In this document: positions 50,810 through 60,072 of the stretch, piece after piece
How positions within the stretch are numbered: the first letter of the stretch is position 1
Layout: each line of letters begins with the position of its first letter
Assembly (NCBI GenBank): GCA_017165825.1
Contig: CM029369.1
Span: forward strand, 11,410,841 to 11,474,840
Direction: 5' to 3'
Origin: Hepsetus odoe
Taxonomy: Eukaryota > Chordata > Actinopteri > Characiformes > Hepsetidae
DNA length: 64,000 nucleotides
The notes under the pieces: model-generated
What the model was told of the DNA's origin: nothing
What the model saw: the letters and a program-made list of their open reading frames with translations, nothing else
The model's database searches: none
Program-made: the position numbers and the translations under genes

Positions 50810-50883
50810 TGTGTCTGATCCAGCAGATGATAATGTGACAGCCCTTTGGAACTTATCCAGGTATTCCTTTCAATGCTCCTTGG

Positions 50884-50899
50884 GGCATAGCCAATCAGA
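50884..50899 (-). promoter_or_regulatory. Inverted CCAAT box of the second lectin gene
   Basis: TTCTGATTGGCTATGC on the minus strand, about 80 bases upstream of the ATG. It matches the TTCTGATTGGCTGTGC found about 100 bases upstream of the first lectin gene. Confidence 0.45.
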
Positions 50900-52141
50900 A
50901 GATATCCTCCTAACTTCCTGTTTCTTGACAATCTGTTTAAATGGCTTGAATAAACCATTTACTAGTCTTAACAAATATCTTTAAGCGATTGGTTGTGTAT
51001 GTAAATGTTCCTAAATTAGGAGACCTACTTACCCATGAAAAATGTGAGCCTTTATTTTAACAACAATCAAATAATGCTGTGCTGTTCAGGCAAATTTAAA
51101 GCAAATAATGTTCTGTCCCGAAAGTGAAAAACAAGACATACACAAATTGTTTGTTGAAATCACTCAAATTAATTTGAATGGGTTTAAAATCAGGCTCTCA
51201 ACTACTGCCCTGCATATTTTTCTGCTTTCTCTGTTCTAGCTCACCAACTCAGTAACAGGATATTAACTTTATCTTTATTAGTTGCTTCAGGTCTCTTGAC
51301 CCGCTGCACTGTGAAGTCATATTTCTGGGTGAAATTAAAAGATCACTCTCTTCCTTCTTCAGAAAGGTGCCAAAGGGGCTTTTGTGAATCACTGGTTTGA
51401 GAATCACTGCCTTAAAGAACCATTTTTGTGTGACTGTTAAGCACCTTTTTAATTTAATAGAAACCTGTTCTAGGACTGTGTGCCTCAAACAAGAACTAAT
51501 AAAAGAAACATTTATTTGTAAAGTGTAAAGACACAAAGTAACAATCCATTAAGACAAGAACTTACTTGTGTGTTTTAACAAGTATAGTGTGTGAGTGAGC
51601 ATGCCATCAAACTTTTGAGTCACAAAATATAAAAAAAAAAAGAAATAGTTAAAACATTATGAATTTACTATGGAAAACATATTCCTTTGAAAAGGCTGAG
51701 TGACATGAGCAGATACAACACATTTATTATATACAATTCGAGGTGATTGAATAAATACTATTGAACATTACAGTGATATACATTTTCACAGCAAATTTTG
51801 TATTTTACAAAATAAAACTTCACAAAGACATTATGTTGATTTTAAAAAGCCTGATTATGTGATTGATATTTGTTTCTGATTATTTGAATTAATAAATTTT
51901 ACCTATTATCAGAAACACATTATTGTTTGATTTCAAACGTATCAATAGACAAATTAGATATAGTTCCTGCATTAAAATGCTCTTACTTTGTAGTTAAACC
52001 TACAGATCACTTATTTAAAGTTTCTTTAAATATTTGGGCTTCTCCCTGCTCTTCTCCAGATTTCTGACACAATAACAGTAACTATCAATCGCAATGTCCA
52101 ATCCAACTAAATGCAGCAAAATCTAACTTTCTGCACTGAGC

Positions 52142-52224
52142 TACTGTAGCTGCTTCATGTCAGGGATGGTGGGCAAATCTTCATAATGAAGTCGAAAGTG
52201 CTCCTGAGCATTTGACCAAGTCAG
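52142..52224 (-). pseudogene. Decayed C-type lectin domain fragment
   Basis: The minus strand reads LTWSNAQEHFRLHYEDLPT, then IPDMKQLQ and a TAG. This aligns with MSWSEAQRYCRLYYDDLST of the two intact lectin genes. The first conserved cysteine is lost (HF for YC), stops bound both ends and no downstream CTLD sequence is recognisable, so it is a relic of a third lectin gene. Confidence 0.75.
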
Positions 52225-52429
52225 TGGTTAATTTATGTGGTATTGTCTAATAAGAGATTCCGCCAGCTTATAAAAACCCATTAAAAGGATAAAAGAAATC
52301 TTTATTTTATTGCAGATAATTAATGCCATTTGAAACTGCTCATATTAAGTAATGATTTAATCCAAAAGCCCTGTCATCAGTGTTGACACTCTATATGGAA
52401 TGGACTGCAGACAGTGGTCAACAGACTGG

Positions 52430-52672
52430 TCCACAGCTTTGTGGCCCTATACATGGTCATGGATTTGGCCACATGATCGGAAGATTGTGGGTTCAAACCC
52501 ATTCCCAGTAAGTTGCCCTGAGGTACCCTTGAGCAAGGTACCGTCCCTGTCACTGCTCCCCGGGCACTATCATAGCTGCCCACTGCTGCACGGTGTTTGT
52601 GTGCATGGGTTAAATGCAGTTTTCACTGTGTGACCTCGCAATAACGGCAATAGTCACTTTCACTTCACTTTC
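52430..52672 (+). repeat. tRNA-derived SINE
   Basis: GTGGGTTCAAACCC B box, CCTGAGGTACCCTTGAGCAA, CTGCCCACTGCTGCACGG and a TAGTCACTTTCACTTCAC tail, as at 15499-15747. The A-box head is diverged. Confidence 0.8.
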
Positions 52673-52819
52673 ATGTGACCAATTAATACATAATATTAAT
52701 GCATAATACATAAAACTTTCAAAACAATAAATCTTTGAAAATTGTGATTTGTGATATCGAGGAGTTTACTCTGAAACCAGAGTTGTAGTTAAAGGTGCAA
52801 AGCAAGAGGAGACTGGTGT

Positions 52820-53346
52820 TCAGGGGATGAGTTTTTGTCTGGTGTAGGAGTACTGGGTACACACTCGATCACCGGTGGACTCTGTGAAAGATGGTGAAGA
52901 TGAAAGTCCACTGCCTGAAAAGCAAAATAAGTAAAATAGGAATAAGAATAAGAGTTTTCAGAATTGATGAATACTTTCCCTTTCAGTAAATGTGAGCTAT
53001 ATTCAATGTGATGTTCAAGGTATGTGAGCTATGTATGTTAATTGTTTCTGAGGAGGTAGAAGGACCTTTATTCTGCTATACCCAGTCATGATATTGTGTA
53101 TGGTGACTTTATAGTCATATGTGTTACTCTTGTAATGACAAGATACAGATAGTTGTTTCATTGATTATTTGCTTCAATGATGTTTAGATCTATGTGACTC
53201 TGTATGTCTGGTGAAATGAAAAAAGAATTCTTAACTCACCTCTCATGAGATTGTACATGTTCAGGTAGTTGGTTCCCATGTCTAATATGACATACCAGCT
53301 CCGAGAGGTAGAGTAACCCTGCAGAGCATCCGTGAGTGAAAAAAGT

Positions 53347-53407
<61 letters not shown>

Positions 53408-55233
53408 TTTGCACTGTAGCACATGCATTTCACAATAACTGACACTTTCAACAGTGAAAGGCAGATAAAGAGATACTACAGAGGGCTTTTCCTCTGGATT
53501 AAAATAACATGATTTTTCATCTAGGCACACACACCTGAATCTCACAGCTGTCTGCATTTGGGCTGCTGAAGTTAAAGGTGATGTCATCCACAAACCTCAT
53601 TATGGGGGTTGTGTGAGTGGCAACAATGTCGTCACCATTTATTGTCACCAGCTGCCACAAAGAGATGGAACACACTTTTATCAGTCAAACACTTGGAATT
53701 TGCTTTGGCTGATAATCAGCTGAGGCTTGTTCTTCTATTATCACTGCACCCTGTCTTTACACATACTCACTGAGTACAGACACCTCTGCTTCTTCGGAGG
53801 ACAAGACTCTGTGGTCCACTCTTTTATCTGGTTGACCAAGAGAGACGAGGCGTCAAAGCAGGGGACGTTTATGCTCCTGTGGATAGATGGCACATTACAT
53901 ACGGAGCGAGAGCTTAAGTCTTTACCATTTACAAAACAAAAATACATGCAAATGGGACCCAATGAGGTAGGTTGGAAAATCGAGTCCCCTTCTCTGCAGC
54001 TCTAGTCTTGTAGCATCCGCACAGCATTGATCATTGGCTAATAGTGAATCTTGGTGGAAATTAAACAGAGTCTAGAGCTGGGGGATGAAATGTTGACTTC
54101 TTTGCACCACAGTTAAATCAAACAGGGCTGCTATAGACTTACAAGACTTACAAGAGGTTTCTGCACGTCTCATGAAAATCAAAGGTATGCAAGAGTTTGT
54201 ATTACATTATATAAGAGTCTGCCTCCCTTTTACTACAACATCTGCTCTTCTGGTATGTTTTTAAAGTGAAAGCGACTATCAGTGTCATTGTGAAACGCAG
54301 CACAGCACAACACAACAAAATTCAACCTCTGCGTTTCACCCATACACACACGTGCTGCAGGGGGCAGCTACTGAAAGCACAGGAGGAGCAGTGGTGAGGA
54401 CAGTACCTTGCTCAAGGGTACCTCAGGGAAACTTACTGGTGAGGGATTCGAACCCACAACCTTCCGATCCAGGGCCAACTGGCTGCCTGGTTACACCAGA
54501 ATTTGCAAGATCATTGTGAGGATTTGTTTGCATGCATCCACAAGGGCATTCATAATGCCAGGAAGATATGCTGAAGGATTAGATCTAGATCACAAATGTC
54601 ATTCCAGCTCATCCCAAAGATATTTTTTATGGAGCACAATCCCTCAAGGGAACACGGTTCAATTGCACAGCTGGCAATGAGCACATAAGTCATGGTTATC
54701 TGCTTCATTCTGCTTTTCTCACCACTAGGGCAGTGGTGACTTAGTGGTGAGGAGCTAGGCCCCAGGATCAGAAGGCTGTGGGTTCGAGTCCCGAGTAGTA
54801 GGTTATCCTGGAGTATCTTTGAGCAAGGTACTTGCCCCAGCACGGTAATGCACAGGCAGCAGCCCACTGCTCCCGGTGCACCTCTTCACTAATGGATGGG
54901 ACACTGAAGCTCATGGCGCGGGCGCGTATGTTCCAGCACACGGAAATAGAGTTTATTTCTGGGAAGGAGAGGCTGTATCAGTAGGTCTGGATACTGGTCT
55001 TAAACTGTGTTTAGAAAAAATAACGGAAAAGCCGCGGGGAGCTCAGTCACCCACCACAGTACAGCGCACTGGGCGTGGAGCGGTCCGGCGGCCAAAGCGG
55101 ACAGAACTCCGAGCACCAGAACCAAGAGAGTCCAAACAGACACGCACAGAGACGAGCAGGTCACCCTGCGGGCAGGCTCGGGGCTGGGCGAAAGCGCCTC
55201 GCTACCCAACCAGTCTGTCGGTTCGTTGCTCAT
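52820..55233 (-). CDS. Unrecognised single-pass membrane protein, 191 aa
   Basis: I do not recognise this protein. Five exons (5' to 3'): 55055-55233, 53771-53876, 53535-53651, 53240-53318, 52820-52914. They join with consistent phases (2, 0, 0, 1) and consensus GT-AG sites, giving 191 residues. Residues 1-23 are hydrophilic (MSNEPTDWLG), and about 29-50 form one hydrophobic segment (VSVWTLLVLVLGVLSALAAG). The rest looks extracellular or lumenal: NVPCFDASSLLVNQIKEW, two cysteines around CPPKKQRC, VDDITFNFSS with an N-glycosylation sequon, WYVILDMGTNYLNMYNL, then GDRVCTQYSY before the stop. The topology suggests a type II membrane or signal-anchored protein. Five clean junctions and maintained frame make a real gene very likely. 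Its promoter faces steap3 about 1 kb away. Confidence 0.8.
53347..53405. repeat. (GA)n microsatellite beside an acceptor
   Basis: GA run that reads (CT)n on the transcribed strand, about 30 bases upstream of the acceptor of exon 4 (53318) of the unrecognised gene. Confidence 0.97.
54268..54492 (-). repeat. tRNA-derived SINE
   Basis: Minus-strand copy with GCAGGGGGCAGCTACTG, GTACCTTGCTCAAGGGTACC and a GGGATTCGAACCCAC B box. It lies in intron 1 of the unrecognised gene. Confidence 0.8.
54728..54880 (+). repeat. tRNA-derived SINE, truncated
   Basis: GGGCAGTGGTGACTTAGTGG head, GTGGGTTCGAGTCCC B box and TTTGAGCAAGGTAC. The 3' part is missing. It lies in intron 1 of the unrecognised gene. Confidence 0.8.
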
Positions 55234-55726
55234 CGCCCGTTATCTCGCGGCTGCAGATGTTCATGACCGCCTCCCCTCCCGGATCAGCTGATGTGGCGAC
55301 GATCCCCAAAGAAAGACACACCAGAGTCTAATACCACATGACGGGATCACCGTTAAAATACAAAACGGTATAATCTCTAACACATGCAGGTGTCAGAGAT
55401 GATACTGATCCAGGGTGCAGCCTCCAACGCCACGAAAATAAAACCCGGCTTGTGTTCCTTTCGCCCGTTTGGGATGAAATGTCGCCCCCCGGTGGTTGTT
55501 TGCAGTATCGACCGTCCAGCATGTTACAGTGTAAACGTAAAATTAACAGCTGGAAAAAAGTAATAAGCTGTTGAAACATTTTGAATCTTTCTTCACTGAT
55601 TAACTGAGTAGGTTGGTATTTAATGCTTATGTATAAGTTTATGCATACCTCGCGGTTGCGTAACAGGAGAAGAGTAACAGGTGTAACTACTGTAAATTGT
55701 CATACACATACTATAGCACTATATGA

Positions 55727-55977
55727 AAGTGAAAGTGACAACCCTTGTCATTGCGAGGTCACAGCACAGCAAGCTTTTGCTTGTGAACCACAACGAAATT
55801 GGACCTCTGCTTTTAACCCATGCACACAAACACCGTGCAGCAGTGGTCAGGGAGCAGTGACGGGGACGGTACCTTGCTCAGGGGTACCTCAGGGCAACCT
55901 ACTTGCGAGGGAATCAAAACCACTCTTCCGATGTGTGGGGGGGCAACTCCCTAACCACTAGGCCACCGCTGGCCCGC
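55727..55977 (-). repeat. tRNA-derived SINE, near full length
   Basis: Reverse-oriented copy of the 15499 family, ending (minus-strand head) in GTGGCCTAGTGGTTAGGGAG. It lies between the divergent starts of the unrecognised gene and steap3. Confidence 0.85.
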
Positions 55978-56189
55978 TACAATACTAAACAATACTAATA
56001 TTGTTTGTTTTTTTTTCATTTTGTTCTTATTTTTCGGATAATGTGTGTTTTTAGCAAAACAAAAAAAAATCAAAACAACAATTACATGCAACAGTTATAT
56101 AAAAGCAGCACATCTGAGTACTGCTGCTGTATTACTGTAGTAAACTCGGAGCTGGGATAAACGCGCGTGAATGGGGTTTTTTCCGCATG

Positions 56190-56264
56190 GCTGGTCACTG
56201 CAGCGCGCGCGTGAGGGGGGCGGAGCGCTGGAGGACGGAACAGAGCAGAGCGGCGGTGCGCCAG
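56190..56264 (+). promoter_or_regulatory. steap3 promoter and non-coding exon 1
   Basis: GC- and CpG-rich patch (GCGCGCGCGTGAGGGGGGCG) followed by a sequence ending GCGCCAG before a consensus donor GTGAGTAA at 56265. A matching acceptor (cttcag) lies before 57274, giving a first intron of about 1 kb. The transcription start is not determined. Confidence 0.5.
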
Positions 56265-57282
56265 GTGAGTAAATGTGCTCCAAATGACTTTTGACCAGTT
56301 TTGTTCACAGTAAGTCGCTGTTCGAGTGAAGAGGCGCTTCCCTGTCTGTGTGAAGTGTCGCTGGTGGGGTTTAGGCTCCGGTTTAGGCCCAGCTTTAGGT
56401 CGAGGAGAAGAGAAATGTAGTGTCAGACTGGATTCCAGTGACTGAGACAGACGCGCATGTGCCTGATATTAAAGTGTTACGCAAGGACTAACCCCGCTTC
56501 AGGCTGAAGACACGTTCTCCCCTGTCTCACAAGTTCCTCAAGACCAGCTGCAGGCTTGTGTCACGGTCTGGTTTGAGAGGTTGAATCTAAAGCACGTCTG
56601 CAGAGATGTCTGCTGTCACGTCTGTGCAGGTCATTCTCACCATTTACACCTTTAATATCTGTAACACAATCCTGTGGCTTAAAAAGAATCTCACGATGCG
56701 AAAGTGATCCATTAAGATACAATCCAGGTCCGTCAGAGTGCTTTAATACTGCCTCGTATCTTCGACATTTTCCAAGAGTTTAGGCTTAATGACAGAATTA
56801 ATTAATAAAGGAAACCAAATGATCCACAGAGACAGAGAGCAATAATGCAAACGTTTCTGGCTTAGCTTCTCATTTTTGGTCCAGTCCCTGTAGCTGACCA
56901 GCTTAGGACTGTGCTTTGTTCGTTAAGCCACACAGTGACCTACATTTGGATCATTTATGCATGAAAAAGTCACCTAACTTCAGCCATGAAGCAGTGTGTA
57001 GATGATTACAGATGATCAGGCTGGTGATTAGTTTACAGGTGATACTGTAAACACCATCTAGACACCTTGCACTTTGCAGCCTGGCACTATAAAACATTTG
57101 TTCTTACTTCTTTAATGTGATCTACTTCATATGCCAGTGATAAAGGTTTGACAAGCATAAAGTGACAACAACAAGGTGATTCCAAATGACAAAATCTTAA
57201 AAAGGATCATTTATGATATAGGAATCTAGGTACATTGGCATTATTATAACTTGAAACATCTGTCCACCTTCAGGCACAGGCA

Positions 57283-57324
57283 ATGAAGATGCTGAAGAAG
57301 CTCTCTACTCAACAGCAGTGGTAG
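57283..57324 (+). other. uORF ending 2 bases before the steap3 start
   Basis: In the same exon as the steap3 start, ATGAAGATG opens a 13-codon reading frame (MKMLKKLSTQQQW). Its TAG stops two bases before the ATG at 57327. It is seen directly in the sequence; any effect on translation is inferred. Confidence 0.6.
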
Positions 57325-57326
57325 TT

Positions 57327-58184
57327 ATGTCAGATGAGATGAGTGCCCCTCTGCTCCCAAATGCAGAGTCTCCTAATGATCCTCCTCCTATGGATCCTGG
57401 GCGACCCACAGTGGCCATCCTGGGATCTGGTGACTTCTCACGTTCACTTGCTGTGCGGTTGGTAGCATGTGGGGTCAGGGTGGTGGTTGGAAGTCGCTGT
57501 GTGAAGCGAATCGCTCCTGGGCTCTTTCCAGAAGCAGTGGAGCTGAGGAATCAGGCAGGAGCAGCAGCAAAAGCTGATTGCCTGGTCTTTCTAGCTCTCT
57601 TCCCTGAGTATTACCCCTCTCTGCTGGGCCTTAGGCCTGCACTTGTCGGCAAAGTCCTTGTAGATGTGAGCAATGCTCTCGAACCAGACAGTAGCAGCCT
57701 GTCTAATGCAGAGCAGCTAGCCGAGATGTTTCCAGAGAGTGTGGTAGTTAAAGGTTTTAATGTGATCTCTGCCTGGACACTGCAGAATGGTGCGCAGGAT
57801 GGCAACAGGCAGGTCAGTGATTCTCTATAATTTAGAATAAGAATTTTTTTTAACATTATGTGCATTAAATGTTTATGTAATGCTTATTGCTTTTGACATG
57901 CTTACAACTCTGTATCGGTCATGTTTAATATACTATTCGTATATAATATACTTAAAAACCTGCTCTGCATATACACTGGGTATATATTTGTATAGTGTGC
58001 ATTAAAAACTTGATAGAGATTGGATAAAGAGAATAGGGAAAAATGAAAAAAAAAATCAAAAACATAGGTCCTAAAGAATATGGCTGTTGGGAGATATAAA
58101 ATTTAAATGTACCCCTGATTCTTTATTAGTAGGGATGAAATAATATATTGATCCCACGGTGTTGAAACACAATGATTGCAAGAA

Positions 58185-58222
<38 letters not shown>

Positions 58223-60072
58223 ATATATATATATATCTCCATCCATCCATTATCTGCCGCTTGTCCCAAACGGGGTCGCAGGGGAGTCCAACCCAGCGCA
58301 CACAGGGCGAGGATATATACGCAACCCCAATTAGGATGAGTTGTTGACATATCGAATGAATAAATGAATGAATGAATTGTATATATTTTGGCAGCTTATT
58401 GTGGTATAAATGAGCTGTTTTTATAAAGTTAGAATATAAACTGCACTTGCAGCTGTAGGGAAGCCAGTTCTGTGTCTGTAATGAGTCCTGTTCTGACCTT
58501 TGACCTGCTTTAGGTGTTGCTGTGCAGTGACAATGCGGAGGGAAAAAGTAAAGTGGCCCAACTTGCATGCCGTATGGGCTTCCACCCGGTGGACCTGGGT
58601 GGTCTGTATCAAGCACGGTATCTTGAAAGTGTTCCCTTGCGTCTCTTCCCATCATGGCGTGGTCCTGTTCTCGCCACCTTCCTACTCTTCCTCTTCTTCT
58701 ATGGGTATGGGTTTATCCGGGGGGTCCTGCTCCCATACCTGGCATATGGGCGCAACGCCTTCTACCGCCTGGCCCTAGACCTAGTGAATGAAAGCTTGCC
58801 GGCTGTGGCCCTGATCACCCTGGCACTGGTGTACCTACCAGGGCTGTTTGCCGCATGGCTGCAGCTGTGGAGGGGCACCAAGTACCAGCGCTTCCCCAGC
58901 TGGCTGGATAGCTGGCTTCTGCAGAGGAAACAGCTGGGCTTGCTGAGTTTCCTCTGTGCAGTTCTACATGGAGTGTATAGCCTCTGCCTCCCACTACGCA
59001 CAGCCACACGGCACAGGCTTATCAATGCTGCTTACACACAGGTACTGTTTTCAGCATTATACAGGTACTTGATTTGCATGTCTGTTACCACAAGGATATG
59101 CATACATCCAGTTACACAATACACAAGATTACAAAGAGATTAAGAGAGCCATTGGCTGTTTGTAAAACCTACCGTAACCCAGTTCTGAAGAGTGATTGTA
59201 TAAACCTGGCAACCTGGTATTAACCTGTAACGCTGTGTATCCCTCCTGATGAAACTTTCCTTTGAAATGAAAACAAACAGGCATCATAATGACTTTTTTA
59301 AAGTATTTATGTGTTTATTTCTCAGATGAAGGCAGGTGTGGAGGAACCCTGGGATGAGTTGAGTGTGTGGCGCTCTGACCTCTATCTGTCATTTGGAGTG
59401 CTGAGTCTGGGTGTACTCTCCCTGTTAGCCATCACTTCTCTCCCTGCAGTAGGGGACATCCTCACCTGGAGAGAGTTCACTTTTGTTCAGGTGAGCAGCA
59501 TGGCCATTTAAAGCATTAGTTCCCTACTTTGGTGCCGGAGGACGCCTACGGCATTTCAGTTAATTCTCAGCTTTAATATTTTTGCTTCAGTTTTATCTAA
59601 TTGGTTGATATGGGATAAAAAATGTGCTGGACAGCAATACCCTAAGACCAGGTTTGGAAACTACTGGTTCAAGGCACAATAAAAAAAAATGTAAAAAAAA
59701 AAAAGAACATTGTGGAACTGATCTGTGACAGTCTCTCTTCTCCTTTTCTCCTTTCTCCTCCCTTAGTCTTCGCTGGGGTATGTTGCTCTGACTTTCTCCA
59801 TCATGCATACGCTGGTGTTTGGCTGGGACTTTGCATTCTCCATCAAGGCGTATCCCTTCTTCATGCCCCCCAGCTACATGTTAGCTGTAGCTCTGCCATG
59901 TGTTGTACTGGTGTGTCGCTGTTTCCTGCTGCTGCCCTGTATTTCTACCAGGCTGGCACGTATACGCCGGGGATGGGAAAGCATGCGCAAGTGCCCTGTC
60001 TCACACCATGTAGGGGTGAACAGGACACTCGCAGAAGATCAGAATGAGCAAGCTTTCCTGAGCCAGTGTTAG
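57327..60072 (+). CDS. steap3: STEAP3 metalloreductase
   Basis: Endosomal NADPH-dependent ferrireductase that reduces Fe3+ released from transferrin, and also cupric ions. Four coding exons: 57327-57812, 58514-59041, 59326-59490, 59767-60072, all joined in phase 0, giving 494 residues (human 488). Residues 28-200 are the F420H2:NADP oxidoreductase-like domain, with ILGSGDFSRSLAVRL and VVVGSR for NADPH binding, VDVSNALEPD and VKGFNVISAWTLQNG. From about 213 there is a six-helix ferric-reductase domain. The haem-ligand histidines are seen as LSFLCAVLHGVYS (His314) and LTFSIMHTLVFGW (His407), equivalent to human 316 and 409. GTKYQRFPSWLD and LPCISTRLARIRRGW are highly conserved with human STEAP3 and favour it over STEAP1, 2 and 4. 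A non-coding exon 1 probably lies near 56264. Start chosen: MSDEMSAPLL, aligning with human MPEEMDKPLI. Confidence 0.96.
58184..58237. repeat. (GT)n(TA)n microsatellite
   Basis: Dinucleotide run in a steap3 intron, immediately before the SINE fragment at 58238. Confidence 0.93.
58238..58312 (-). repeat. Truncated SINE fragment
   Basis: CTGCCGCTTGTCCCAAACGG and CCAACCCAGCGCACACAGGG match the 3' part of the SINE at 12325-12562. It lies in a steap3 intron. Confidence 0.75.

Noticed and set aside
57813..57830. steap3 reading into intron after GNRQ
   Set aside because: Codons after the donor GTCAGT at 57813 lead to a quick stop; the frame resumes correctly at 58514.
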